Below, piece by piece: positions 17,178 through 24,079 of a stretch of 40,066 bases of DNA. Below the pieces are notes generated by a model, which saw nothing but the letters and a program-made list of their open reading frames with translations, was not told where the DNA came from and made no database searches. Within the stretch, counting starts at the first letter, position 1. Each line of letters starts with the position of its first letter. Both the position numbers and the translations under genes were made by a program. Source of the stretch: a virus. The DNA lies in IMG/VR virus record IMGVR_UViG_3300042691_026507, positions 1 through 40,066 of that record; one strand, written 5' to 3'.

Positions 17178-18554
17178 TCAGTAGACGAAGAACGGTTGAG
17201 GTTCGGCGACCACGGTCGAAGCGAACGCGAACTTGGCGAGCGTGACGGCGACCAGCGGCGAGATGTCGACGTCGGACCGCTTGCGGTCCCACGCCCACGC
17301 ATCGCCGAGCTGGCGACGCTTCGCACCGAGCACCGCCGCGTTCAACACGCCGTCATCGAGGTGCGCGAGCGTCCGCTGCGTCACCGCGTCGTGCAGCGCA
17401 CCGCACGCCGACGCATGCTCACGCGCCGACACCAACGTGACCGCCACCCCGGCACGCTCGAGGTCCGCCAGGAGACTCCCAGCGGGCCCCGCAGGGTCCA
17501 GAGCTACCGCCACAGGGTCCCACCGTTGGTGGAGCTCCACGAGCCGCTCAACGGCCCGTGCAGTGCCTTTCATGTGGTCGACCAGTTCGACGTGGTCCGA
17601 ACCGTCGGCACGGCGGCCGGCGGCGGCGATCGACGCCCACATCCGGTCCGGTGTCACGTCCACTGCGATCGCGACCCGGCCCTCCGGGCTGCTGTTCAAG
17701 GTCGCGCACTCCGCCCAGCCGGGCAGAGCGACCTCGACGAGCTCGTCGACCTCCGGCGAGATCGACAGGCGCTCACGGGCGAACATCTCGTCGGACATCG
17801 ACGCCCGTTCCGCCATCACCGCAGCCTCAGTGATCCGGGTGCCGAGCGCAGGGTTCGCGTCCGCCCACGCCGCACGGTCATCAAGATCCGAACCCGGCGA
17901 CGCCGAGAACTCCCAGTACGCGAAGTTCGGGTCCAGCGGCGCCTCGCCGCGCTTCACGGCCTCAGCGATGCGCCGGCCCTTCGACCGGAGCCGCTGCGAC
18001 ACCGGAGACGTCAGAGACGGCGCAGAACCCGTGTAGATGGTCTGCGAACCCGGTCGGGCCGAGATTGTCGGCACCAGCGCACCCAAAGCTTCGTCGTTGA
18101 GATCCTGCGACTCGTCGAGGATCAACTTGTCGCCCGTCAGACCACGACCAGAGGTGCGGGACCGGGCGATGAACCGGATCTTGCCGCCGCCCTTGAAGTG
18201 CAGCTCGTAGCCCGACATCGGCGACGCGTACTTCTTGGTCAGCCGGGCCTTCACGCCCTTGTGCGACTCCACCAGGCTGACAAGCCGGTTGAACGCCTCA
18301 CGGGCGGTCGGGAACAGGTGCGCCGTGTGGATCAGCCAGGCGCCGGCGAGGACGAGGTCGTGAAGCTCGACGGCCTCGAGGAACCCGTTCTTGCCGTTCT
18401 GCCTAGAACAGATCACGAACGCGGTCGACGCTGCCAGCGACGCATCGGCCCGCTCCGCCAACGCCACGTTCACGATGTCCTGCTGCCACGGATCCAGCAG
18501 CAGACCGCACTCGGCTGCCAGCTGGATCGCCTCAGGGCCCGCCGTTGACGACAT
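17178..18554 (-). CDS. terL: terminase large subunit
   Basis: 458 residues from the ATG at 18,554, which overlaps the small-subunit gene by 23 bases; an in-frame GTG at 18,590 is an alternative start. ATPase motifs: Walker A-like SRQNGKN (50-56), Walker B KLILDESQ (143-150) and motif III QTIYTGSAP (171-179). The C-terminal nuclease begins near GRVAIAVDVTPDRMW, with the first acidic residue expected in VDVT. It packages DNA into proheads using ATP and cuts the concatemer. Confidence 0.94.
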   Translation of the reverse strand: MSSTAGPEAIQLAAECGLLLDPWQQDIVNVALAERADASLAASTAFVICSRQNGKNGFLEAVELHDLVLAGAWLIHTAHLFPTAREAFNRLVSLVESHKGVKARLTKKYASPMSGYELHFKGGGKIRFIARSRTSGRGLTGDKLILDESQDLNDEALGALVPTISARPGSQTIYTGSAPSLTSPVSQRLRSKGRRIAEAVKRGEAPLDPNFAYWEFSASPGSDLDDRAAWADANPALGTRITEAAVMAERASMSDEMFARERLSISPEVDELVEVALPGWAECATLNSSPEGRVAIAVDVTPDRMWASIAAAGRRADGSDHVELVDHMKGTARAVERLVELHQRWDPVAVALDPAGPAGSLLADLERAGVAVTLVSAREHASACGALHDAVTQRTLAHLDDGVLNAAVLGAKRRQLGDAWAWDRKRSDVDISPLVAVTLAKFAFASTVVAEPQPFFVY

Positions 18555-18813
18555 CCTTGCGGGCTCGACCCTTACGCGCGCTCGTTGCACGCCGAGCAGA
18601 CCGCTTGGCGGCGAGATCGTCGATGCTGTCAACGTCAGTCCCCTCAGCCTTGCGGACCGCCTCGATCTGCTCAAGGATCACGACCAGGCGCGCCGCCAAC
18701 GCAGCGACCTCAGACGGTCGCGGCTGCGTCTCGATCTCGGCCATCAGCCGGTCCCGCAACACCTCCAGGGCAGCCAACCGGCCGCGCCTGCCCGCCTCGA
18801 CAAGCTCACCCAC
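18532..18813 (-). CDS. putative terminase small subunit
   Basis: 93 residues, GTG start at 18,813. Two charged helices (RLAALEVLRDRLMAEIETQ, SEVAALAARLVVILEQIEAV) and a basic tail (AAKRSARRATSARKGRARK) match small helical proteins found before terL in many actinophages. It would recognise the packaging site. First gene of the late operon and directly downstream of a palindrome-rich non-coding region. Confidence 0.7.
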   Translation of the reverse strand: MGELVEAGRRGRLAALEVLRDRLMAEIETQPRPSEVAALAARLVVILEQIEAVRKAEGTDVDSIDDLAAKRSARRATSARKGRARKDVVNGGP

Positions 18814-18827
18814 GACGCCCCCACCAA

Positions 18828-18841
18828 TGCATAGCTATGCA
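18828..18841. repeat. 14-bp perfect palindrome upstream of the terminase operon
   Basis: TGCATAGCTATGCA, 14 bases before the GTG of the small terminase gene on the minus strand. The position fits an operator for the late operon or part of a packaging site. Confidence 0.6.
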
Positions 18842-19024
18842 GAACCCGACCGCCCGTCGCGCATCGCACGGATACCCCCCCACCCGTCGAAGCACCGGCC
18901 CGAGCCCGCCGGCCGAAAACGCCTTTCGACCAAACAAGGCGCCGGTCAGACCCCGATCCGGGCCCCGGATAGAGAAATGGAGCCTAACCGAGGGGTGCAG
19001 CCCCCCCGATCGGCCCAAAAACGG

Positions 19025-19046
19025 GTATGTGCACATACACATGTGT
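19025..19046. repeat. two overlapping palindromes with TGTGCACA core
   Basis: GTATGTGCACATAC (19,025-19,038) overlaps ACACATGTGT (19,037-19,046). The GTGCACAT core recurs at 21,465-21,488, at the other end of the plus-strand cassette. Confidence 0.6.
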
Positions 19047-19059
19047 GCGTGTTACCCTC

Positions 19060-19078
19060 GAGAATGAGTCTCATTCTC
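19060..19078. promoter_or_regulatory. 19-bp perfect inverted repeat, candidate operator (Fur-box-like)
   Basis: GAGAATGAGTCTCATTCTC has 9-base arms around one central base. It agrees with the classical Fur box (GATAATGATAATCATTATC) at 14 of 19 positions by my count. It lies about 195 bases before the GP88 start, a plausible operator for that operon. Regulator identity is inferred. Confidence 0.55.
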
Positions 19079-19090
19079 ACCCCGCCGGCA

Positions 19091-19152
19091 TACCCCCGGG
19101 GGTACCTGCGCCGGCCGCGAGCTCGGCGCATGCCTATGCATCGGCATGCATA
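19091..19152. repeat. two further inverted repeats
   Basis: TACCCCCGGGGGTA at 19,091-19,104 is a 14-bp palindrome. At 19,135-19,152 the arms TATGCAT and ATGCATA flank CGGC. Function unknown. Confidence 0.5.
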
Positions 19153-19273
19153 CCGGGCGCATAGAGCTCTGGCCGGGCCGACGGGCCGCACGGATAGGGG
19201 TGCGGCATCGGGTTGAATAGGGGTGCGTCGGGCCGATCGGTCCGATGTTCCACTACATGCGGAGGTAGCCGCG

Positions 19274-20251
19274 ATGCCCACGACCCACCGACCCACTGCT
19301 CCCACGTGGCCGATCGTTCTCAACGCAACGATCCGCACCCCCTATGGGGTTATCTGTCTCCACCGGGATAACAAGACGACCACTGCGACGCGGAAGGATG
19401 CGCAGGGTCGCTGGTCGGCCGCGCCGAACGCGATCGCTCTTCCGTCCGGGCCTACGAGCATGGGCGGAACTTGTGGTGAGCTGCCCGATACCGATGGGTT
19501 GACCGATGTGTGCGCGGGTTGCTATGCGGCCGCATTGGAAGCCGCGTACCCATCGCTCCGGCGCATGACGGAACGGAACCTTGAGACACTGCTCGCGGCC
19601 TACGCGGCCGGTGGCGTCGACGCGGTGGCCGATGTTCTGGTGATGTGCATCGAACATTCCGCCGCGCAGCAACTTCGCGCCGGGGTCACTGCGCCTATCT
19701 TCCGTCACCAGTCCGATGGGGAGATCATCGACGCGTGGCATGCCGACGCGATCCGGGCCGCCGCGCTGCGCACCCCGGCCACGGCGCAGTGGCTTTACAC
19801 GCGCAAGTCACGGCTTGCGGCCCGGATCGTTGACGCGGGCCGACCGGAGAATCTCGCGGTGACCCTTTCGGCGGATCGCGAGAACATCACGACGGTACTG
19901 CTCGCGGGCCGCGTCCTCGCGTTGCCGATCGCGTATCTGTCCGATGGCACGGAACAGGACGCGGTCAACATCGCACGCATCGCCGAACAATCGGCCCGGC
20001 GGCCGTTTACGTGCCCGGCCACGGGCGCATGGAAACATGATGGCCGCGGCCCGGCGCACATCGTTGCGCCGACGGGCCGCCGCGCAGACTTCGATCGGGA
20101 TTCACGCGTCGGGATGGGTGCGTGCGCCGCGTGCGCCGCGTGTTTGGTCGGCGATCGTCCGATTGTGTTCGATCGGCACGGGGGCGCCCCTAAGCGACGC
20201 GCTCACGACGTGTTCGTCGCTATCCGTTCGATGAGCACGCGGGGCGCGTGA
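19274..20251 (+). CDS. GP88-like phage protein
   Basis: 325 residues, ATG at 19,274 with GGAGGT 7 bases upstream. Features resemble the Gene product 88 family of actinophages: a cysteine cluster GTCGELPDTDGLTDVCAGCY, followed by a conserved RN (TERNLETLLAAY), FRHQSDGEIIDAWHAD (compare the family's FRxHxSGD motif) and WLYTRKSR. A second cysteine group is near the C-terminus (GACAACAACL). The paired cysteine clusters suggest metal or Fe-S binding. The biochemical role of the family is not known to me. First gene of a plus-strand cassette facing away from the late operon. Confidence 0.7.
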   Translation: MPTTHRPTAPTWPIVLNATIRTPYGVICLHRDNKTTTATRKDAQGRWSAAPNAIALPSGPTSMGGTCGELPDTDGLTDVCAGCYAAALEAAYPSLRRMTERNLETLLAAYAAGGVDAVADVLVMCIEHSAAQQLRAGVTAPIFRHQSDGEIIDAWHADAIRAAALRTPATAQWLYTRKSRLAARIVDAGRPENLAVTLSADRENITTVLLAGRVLALPIAYLSDGTEQDAVNIARIAEQSARRPFTCPATGAWKHDGRGPAHIVAPTGRRADFDRDSRVGMGACAACAACLVGDRPIVFDRHGGAPKRRAHDVFVAIRSMSTRGA

Positions 20252-20400
20252 TGCGCCGCGTGTTCGTCGCGTGCATCGTTGCCGCGGCCGCTACTGCGGC
20301 CGCGGCTCCGGCCGCTACAGGGGGCCCGGAGCGGCCCGTGGCAACTGTTGAGATTGGAACCGCGCGCATGTGCACGCGCGCCGGATGTTGGGAGCAGTAA
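20251..20400 (+). CDS. small predicted secreted peptide
   Basis: 49 residues. The ATG overlaps the GP88 stop by one base (TGATG). An N-terminal MRRVFVACIVAAAATAAAA looks like a signal peptide with an Ala-rich cleavage region. The short mature part contains VATVEIGTARMCTRAGCWE with two cysteines. It is coupled at both ends (TAATG with the next gene), which argues that it is real. Function unknown; no homologue recognised. Confidence 0.6.
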   Translation: MRRVFVACIVAAAATAAAAPAATGGPERPVATVEIGTARMCTRAGCWEQ

Positions 20401-20681
20401 TGGCAACGAAAATGAGACGGGCCATGGCGCATTTCCCGCGCTGGGTCGATGGGTCGGAATCGGGTTTCTGGGTTGTCTGGCAGCAGTCACCCGATGGGGG
20501 CAAGACGTGGGAAGACGTCCGGGCCGAACGCTTGACCCGCGCCAGTGACCATGAGTGCTACGCGGATGAACTGTATGAGGCGGTAGCGATCGCAGCGGAT
20601 CGTTACGGCCTTCCGTTCGCGGACGCGGACGTAGAGCTGCACGGGTGCGACCTCGCGTATTACGTGCCGCGCGAGCAGTAA
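20400..20681 (+). CDS. hypothetical protein of the plus-strand cassette
   Basis: 93 residues from the ATG at 20,400 (overlapping TAATG). Contains GSESGFWVVWQQSPDGGKTW and an acidic helical part ECYADELYEAVAIAADRYGL. The FWVVWQQSPDGGKTW segment looks like a small beta-hairpin domain seen in phage hypotheticals. Followed directly by a strong hairpin. Function unknown. Confidence 0.65.
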   Translation: MATKMRRAMAHFPRWVDGSESGFWVVWQQSPDGGKTWEDVRAERLTRASDHECYADELYEAVAIAADRYGLPFADADVELHGCDLAYYVPREQ

Positions 20682-20688
20682 CCGACAC

Positions 20689-20714
20689 GGGCCCGGGGCG
20701 CACGCTCCGGGCCC
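20689..20714 (+). terminator. hairpin terminator
   Basis: Arms GGGCCCGG and CCGGGCCC with a 10-base loop, 7 bases after the stop of the preceding plus-strand gene. No T-run. Confidence 0.6.
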
Positions 20715-20722
20715 ATCGTTGC

Positions 20723-20771
20723 CACGGGCCCCGTAGCACGTGCTACGGGGCCCGTGGGAGCGATCGCTCCC
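20723..20771 (+). promoter_or_regulatory. structured leader before the 84-residue gene: two adjacent perfect palindromes
   Basis: A 34-base perfect palindrome (20,723-20,756; centre GTAGCACGTGCTAC) is joined to a 16-base one, GGGAGCGATCGCTCCC (20,756-20,771). The ribosome-binding sequence ACGGAAGGGG starts a few bases later. The same architecture recurs at 21,121-21,178. It could control translation or transcription read-through. Confidence 0.65.
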
Positions 20772-20790
20772 ACCGACGGAAGGGGACGCC

Positions 20791-21045
20791 ATGGGGCGCA
20801 TGAAGGATGTCTTTATCGGGCGAATGGAACGGGCCGCGCGGCGCGGCGGTTATTCGGTGGCCGATGGCCGCGGGATGTTCTGCGCCGATTGCATGCGGAT
20901 CGTTGACGCGGTGATCGGTGGGCACGGGGGCCCGTATTGCGACGCGTGCTACTCGGATGATGTGCATCACGCGCCGCGGCGCGTGCGCATGCTGGCGCGT
21001 GACTTGCAAGCCGCGGAGCATGCTTTGATCCGCCGCGGCCGCTAG
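20791..21045 (+). CDS. small zinc-ribbon-like protein
   Basis: 84 residues, ATG at 20,791 with AAGGGG 6 bases upstream. Four cysteines arranged FCADCMRIVDAV and YCDACYSDD form a CxxC-x(n)-CxxC pair typical of a zinc ribbon. The flanks are basic (MERAARRGGY, RRVRMLARD). A nucleic-acid-binding role is plausible. Bounded on both sides by strong hairpins. Confidence 0.65.
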   Translation: MGRMKDVFIGRMERAARRGGYSVADGRGMFCADCMRIVDAVIGGHGGPYCDACYSDDVHHAPRRVRMLARDLQAAEHALIRRGR

Positions 21046-21062
21046 GGGCCGCGGTACGGGGC

Positions 21063-21098
21063 CGATGGGGCCCGGAGCGCATGCTCCGGGCCCCATCG
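21063..21098 (+). terminator. hairpin terminator with T-run
   Basis: 16-bp perfect stem (arm CGATGGGGCCCGGAGC) with loop GCAT, followed by CACGTTTT. It lies 17 bases after the 84-residue gene. The stem and the short T-run fit an intrinsic terminator. Confidence 0.68.
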
Positions 21099-21120
21099 CA
21101 CGTTTTGGGGCCGATCGTTG

Positions 21121-21178
21121 CCGACGGCCCCGGGGCGCATGCTCCGGGGTCGTCGGGACCGATCCGCAGCTCACGGAA
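21121..21178 (+). promoter_or_regulatory. second structured leader: wobble-paired hairpin and ribosome-binding site
   Basis: Arms of 16 bases around loop GCAT (21,121-21,156). Two positions pair only as G-U in RNA, in an otherwise perfect stem, as expected if the structure acts as RNA. It is preceded by CGATCGTTGCC and followed by ACGGAAGGGG, both shared with the leader at 20,715-20,784. Confidence 0.6.
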
Positions 21179-21191
21179 GGGGTGCGATGCC

Positions 21192-21338
21192 ATGACCAGC
21201 GATGCACGCGGCACGGGGGCCCGTAGGGGCCGCTCCGGGCCGCGTCTATGGGCACGGGCCCGGGGCGCATGCTCCGGGGCCGATGTGGGGCCGATGGGCC
21301 GCGCACGTGCTCCGGGGCCCGTACGGGGCCCGATATGA
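21192..21338 (+). CDS. possible small protein (48 residues)
   Basis: ATG at 21,192 sits at 9-13 bases after ACGGAAGGGG, the same leader arrangement as the preceding gene. The predicted peptide is dominated by Arg, Gly and Ala (GARRGRSGPRLWARARG) and includes another GCGCATGCTCCGG hairpin, so it may instead be repeat sequence or a decayed gene. Confidence 0.3.
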   Translation: MTSDARGTGARRGRSGPRLWARARGACSGADVGPMGRARAPGPVRGPI

Positions 21339-21700
21339 GCGTGTCCAGGTGCGATGTGTCGCATTTCACAGTTGCATAGTCATGCGGCCGGCGGCCCCCG
21401 GCCGGGCCGTTAGGCGCCCCTACCGCACCCCTAGGGGTGTGACGGACGTCACCCTAGGTGGTTTGAATGTGCACTTATGTGCACATTCGATAGTTGCATG
21501 CAGCATGCATCTGTCGGTTTTATCGTGCTGGACCCCCCGGGGGGGGCCATTTTTCGTGAAATCCACGGCATATTTTTCGCCGCTGCCGGCACGGTTTTCC
21601 GAGGCGGCAGGTTCGGCGGAACTGCCGTATGGCTGATCGGGCGCAACGCTGATCGGCCGGTTCGCCGGATCGGCATCGCAGTTGCGGGCCTCGAGGTCGG
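21339..21700. other. non-coding region with palindromes at the right end of the plus-strand cassette
   Basis: 362 bases without a supported gene. It holds CACCCCTAGGGGTG (21,426-21,439), the repeat at 21,465-21,488, a 15-base palindrome TGCATGCAGCATGCA (21,495-21,509), and a C6G8 run at about 21,531-21,546 followed by ATTTTTC, possibly a plus-strand terminator. The stretch 21,460-21,530 is less GC-rich than its surroundings. An origin or boundary function is possible but unproven. Confidence 0.55.
21465..21488. repeat. 10-bp inverted repeat with GTGCAC core
   Basis: Arms GAATGTGCAC and GTGCACATTC are separated by TTAT. The core matches the palindrome at 19,025-19,038 on the other side of the plus-strand cassette. 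Confidence 0.65.
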
Positions 21701-21898
21701 TCAGTCGGCTTGTCGCTCGCGGCGCCGACGGTACATCTCGGCGTTGTGGTCGGCTACGGCCTGCTTGCAGGCTTCGCACACCGGCTCACCGTTGTACCGG
21801 TGCCGGCGGGCAGCGGCCCACGTGCCGCACGGTTGCGGCTCACGGGGCGGCCCGCCGCGTAGACGGGTCCGGCGTTCACGGAAGTACTCGGCTCTCAT
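21701..21898 (-). CDS. small zinc-ribbon protein, paralogue A
   Basis: 65 residues, ATG at 21,898. The pattern PCGTWAAARRHRYNGEPVCEACKQAVADHNAEMYRRRRE (cysteine-glycine-threonine, RH, then CxxC and a basic helix) is a recurring small-protein family in actinophages, probably zinc-binding. A paralogue with the same motif is at 33,511-33,672. It lies after the HNH gene on the minus strand. Role unknown, possibly DNA binding. Confidence 0.75.
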   Translation of the reverse strand: MRAEYFRERRTRLRGGPPREPQPCGTWAAARRHRYNGEPVCEACKQAVADHNAEMYRRRRERQAD

Positions 21899-22028
21899 GA
21901 CCGAAGATTGAACCACGTTGCGCACACTGGTCACAACGGGCCCAGGTCGCCGGGCCGAAGGGACGCTGGGCCGGGACTGGGCGGTGCCGCCGTACGGAAA
22001 AACGTGCCTCTGGGAAAAACCGCGTTTT

Positions 22029-22277
22029 TCACCAGCGGCGCGAGGTGCGTCGGCGGCCGGCGACGGCGAGCTTTCCGCCTTGCCGGGACTGGCAGGGCTG
22101 GCAGGCGGGGCGGAGCTCGCCGTGCCACAGATCCGGGTGCGGGAACTCGGCGAGGGGCGGGACGTGGTCGACGGTGACGCCGGGGTTGACGCCGCAGAGG
22201 TGGCAGGCAAGGTCGCCTTGTTGGAACCGGGCGCGGACTTGCCGGTAGGTCGAGCTGCGGCGCCCTACCGAACCCAT
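22029..22277 (-). CDS. HNH endonuclease
   Basis: 82 residues. C25-C28 (ACHLCGV), D37-H38 (TVDHVPPLAE), and C59-C62 (ACQPCQSRQGGK) form the HNH fold with two zinc-binding CxxC pairs. HNH proteins near terminase genes help terminase cut packaged DNA in many cos-type phages. Here the plus-strand cassette separates it from terminase by about 3.2 kb, which is unusual. A 130-base gap without a recognisable gene follows. Confidence 0.88.
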   Translation of the reverse strand: MGSVGRRSSTYRQVRARFQQGDLACHLCGVNPGVTVDHVPPLAEFPHPDLWHGELRPACQPCQSRQGGKLAVAGRRRTSRRW

Positions 22278-22313
22278 GTTGCGCCTTGTGGTTGACTCCG
22301 GTACGGTCCGTTC

Positions 22314-22523
22314 ATGGCTGACATGACCTTGTACTGGTTGCGTGTTCCGGGCGAGCCGGCGATGCGCGCAACGATCGAAGCTGACAGCGATGACGCTGCG
22401 TATGTGGCGGCGCTGGATCTGCTGTGCGAGTACCGCTGGTGGGCGGAGCGTGGGGCTCGCCGTGTCCTGTTGACCAAGAACAACGTGCGGGTCGCCGAGA
22501 TCGACCTCGATCCGGTGGATTGA
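22314..22523 (+). CDS. hypothetical small protein
   Basis: 69 residues on the plus strand, divergent from the HNH gene, with 36 bases between. The composition (MTLYWLRVPGEPAMRATIEA, AAYVAALDLLCEYRWWAERG, VRVAEIDLDPVD) looks protein-like and the antisense frames do not. A second ATG 9 bases in is an alternative start. No clear ribosome-binding site, so translation may be leaderless. Unknown function. Confidence 0.6.
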   Translation: MADMTLYWLRVPGEPAMRATIEADSDDAAYVAALDLLCEYRWWAERGARRVLLTKNNVRVAEIDLDPVD

Positions 22524-22591
22524 ACCTGCTGCGGGTAGCTGATCCAACCCGTACCGTACGCGATCGCGCGTAGCACGTCAACGGGGGGTCG

Positions 22592-22720
22592 TCAACGGCG
22601 CCGAGGTTTCGGTCCGCGTGCCCATTGGTCGAGGATCTTGTCGGTGATCTTGCGGCCCTCGGCGTGCCAGCGGACTGCTTCGACGGGGAGCGCAGGCAGC
22701 AGGTGCATAGGATCATGCAT
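22592..22720 (-). CDS. small protein with RWHAEGR motif, paralogue 1
   Basis: 42 residues, ATG at 22,720 preceded by AGGAGG at good spacing. LPVEAVRWHAEGRKITDKIL, then DQWARGPKPRRR, closely matches the C-terminus of the 192-residue protein upstream (LPIVAVRWHAEGRRTTARDI). It looks like a short helical domain copied as a free-standing gene. Function unknown. Confidence 0.72.
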   Translation of the reverse strand: MHDPMHLLPALPVEAVRWHAEGRKITDKILDQWARGPKPRRR

Positions 22721-22908
22721 GTCGACCTCCTGGGGTCGGCCAGGCCCCGGGACGTTCGCAGCGTCGCCGGGGTCATCTATCGGTGATGGCGGATGCGCCC
22801 GATGGGGAGGCTGTGCCTCAACCCACGTAGGGCGCTTTATCCGACGCGTACCCATCTAGCACAGTTCGCGTACCGCGTGCACGGCGTATTGTCAACACGT
22901 CACCGCCG

Positions 22909-23193
22909 TCAGTCGCCGAAGTACCCACCACTCGGCTTCCTGATGGCTCGCAGGTGCGGTGGGCAGTCCATGTCGGTGCGCATGCCCGATCGGGTCATGC
23001 GTCCGTATCTGGTTGGAGCGAGCATGATCGCCGTCGCTGTCCTGACTCGCTCGTCCATCGGCATCGAGTCGTCCGCCATGATCTCGTCGGCGCGACGGCA
23101 GTCGGCTGCGAACATTGCGTCGAGCATGTCGGCGTTGCCACGCCGTTGAGCCGCCTGCTTGTCGCGCTTGCGGGTTCGCCATCGCTTCCACAT
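22909..23193 (-). CDS. hypothetical protein, basic N-terminus
   Basis: 94 residues, start joined to the previous stop by TGATG. MWKRWRTRKRDKQAAQRRG is strongly basic; the middle (DMLDAMFAADCRRADEIMAD, DERVRTATAIML) is helical. No recognised family. It is followed by a 188-base gap before the next start, in which I see only a TTGACA (22,890-22,895, minus strand) without a good -10 partner. Confidence 0.6.
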   Translation of the reverse strand: MWKRWRTRKRDKQAAQRRGNADMLDAMFAADCRRADEIMADDSMPMDERVRTATAIMLAPTRYGRMTRSGMRTDMDCPPHLRAIRKPSGGYFGD

Positions 23194-23771
23194 CACCGTC
23201 TCGCCCTGTCTCGCGCCCATGCTTCGATGTCCCGTGCTGTGGTGCGCCGGCCTTCGGCGTGCCAGCGGACGGCGACGATCGGCAGCTCGGCCATCGGTTG
23301 TTTCGACCATTCCCGCCGGACGACGTTGACGGCCCGCAGGGTGTCGTCGCACCAGCGGCAGCGTTCGCCGTGGGTGGTGCCGTTGCTGGTGCGCCTGGGT
23401 GCCATGTGCCCGGCGCGCAGGCAGGAGCGGCACCACAGCTCGTCGGGTTCCCGATCGGTGTCCCCGACCCTGCGGATGCCCCACGTCTGCACGAGTCCGA
23501 GCAGTCCTCGTGCGTGCTGTTCGGCCTGGGCGCTCAGGTGTTCGAGACGTGCACGATCGCGCAGGGCTTCGTCGCGCAGGATGACCTGCTGGCGAATGGG
23601 GCCGTTGTCGTCGCCGCTGCCGCCTCCGCTGGCGCCTCCGGGATATCCCGGCTCGGCGTCGTCGAGACGGGACACAGCGGCCCGCAGGAGGCGTCTGGCG
23701 GCGTTCAGGTCGGCGAGGGCACGGTCGAGCTGCTGCTCGAGGCGGCCGGCGGCGAGGTCGGTGGTCAGCAT
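23193..23771 (-). CDS. protein with zinc ribbon and C-terminal RWHAEGR motif
   Basis: 192 residues from the ATG at 23,771, with GAGGAGAA upstream. A helical N-terminus (RLEQQLDRALADLNAARRLL) and a glycine-rich linker (GYPGGASGGGSG) lead to a long helix. A zinc ribbon (LWCRSCLRAGHM, RCRWCDDTLR) follows, and the final 34 residues repeat the motif of the 42-residue protein downstream. Possibly a DNA-binding regulator; not recognised. Confidence 0.68.
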   Translation of the reverse strand: MLTTDLAAGRLEQQLDRALADLNAARRLLRAAVSRLDDAEPGYPGGASGGGSGDDNGPIRQQVILRDEALRDRARLEHLSAQAEQHARGLLGLVQTWGIRRVGDTDREPDELWCRSCLRAGHMAPRRTSNGTTHGERCRWCDDTLRAVNVVRREWSKQPMAELPIVAVRWHAEGRRTTARDIEAWARDRARR

Positions 23772-24079
23772 CGGTTCTCCTCGGGGATGTCGACCCACAG
23801 GCGAATTTCGTAGCCCCGAGGCTCCCAACGGCCGTTGTAGGACTCATTGATCTCATGAATGCAGTCACCGTGGACGTACTTGACCGACCCGTCGGCGTAC
23901 TGCCCCGAGCCGTACGCCTGTCGCGTGTCGATCTCGATCATCGGCACGGCGGTGACGGTGCCGTCGGGGTGGCGGGTCAGGTGGACGTGCTCGGCGTCGG
24001 GGAGGTTCGCCAAGGTCACCATCCACGGCAGCCCGTCGATGAGCTTCTGCTCGATGATGAGGTAGCGGGGGGAGGTCAT
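23765..24079 (-). CDS. hypothetical protein
   Basis: 104 residues, starting with an ATGA overlap. PRYLIIEQKLIDGLPWMVTL, EHVHLTRHPDGTVTAVPM and RWEPRGYEIRLWVDIPEEN suggest a small beta-rich domain. No family recognised. Part of the tightly packed early operon. Confidence 0.62.
   Translation of the reverse strand: MTSPRYLIIEQKLIDGLPWMVTLANLPDAEHVHLTRHPDGTVTAVPMIEIDTRQAYGSGQYADGSVKYVHGDCIHEINESYNGRWEPRGYEIRLWVDIPEENRC

Larger units (their letters stand above)
18814..19273. promoter_or_regulatory. divergent non-coding control region rich in palindromes
   Basis: 460 bases without a convincing gene between the minus-strand terminase operon and the plus-strand GP88 cassette. At least six inverted repeats are seen (listed separately). 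It should hold promoters for both directions and is also where a packaging site is usually found, next to the small terminase gene. I cannot identify promoters with confidence. Confidence 0.6.

Noticed and set aside
20756-20771. GCGATCGC as a cyanobacterial HIP1 site
   Set aside because: It is a single site embedded in a longer palindrome, and all other evidence points to an actinobacterial host.
20723-21156. Integron attC-like or CRISPR-like arrays because of repeated palindromes
   Set aside because: No GTTRRRY/RYYYAAC core pair, no regular repeat-spacer unit and no Cas or integron-integrase genes; the integrase present is a phage tyrosine type.
22555-22572. Terminator between the convergent genes at 22,523 and 22,592
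   Set aside because: TACGCG...CGCGTA arms are only 6 bp with no T-run; too weak to call.
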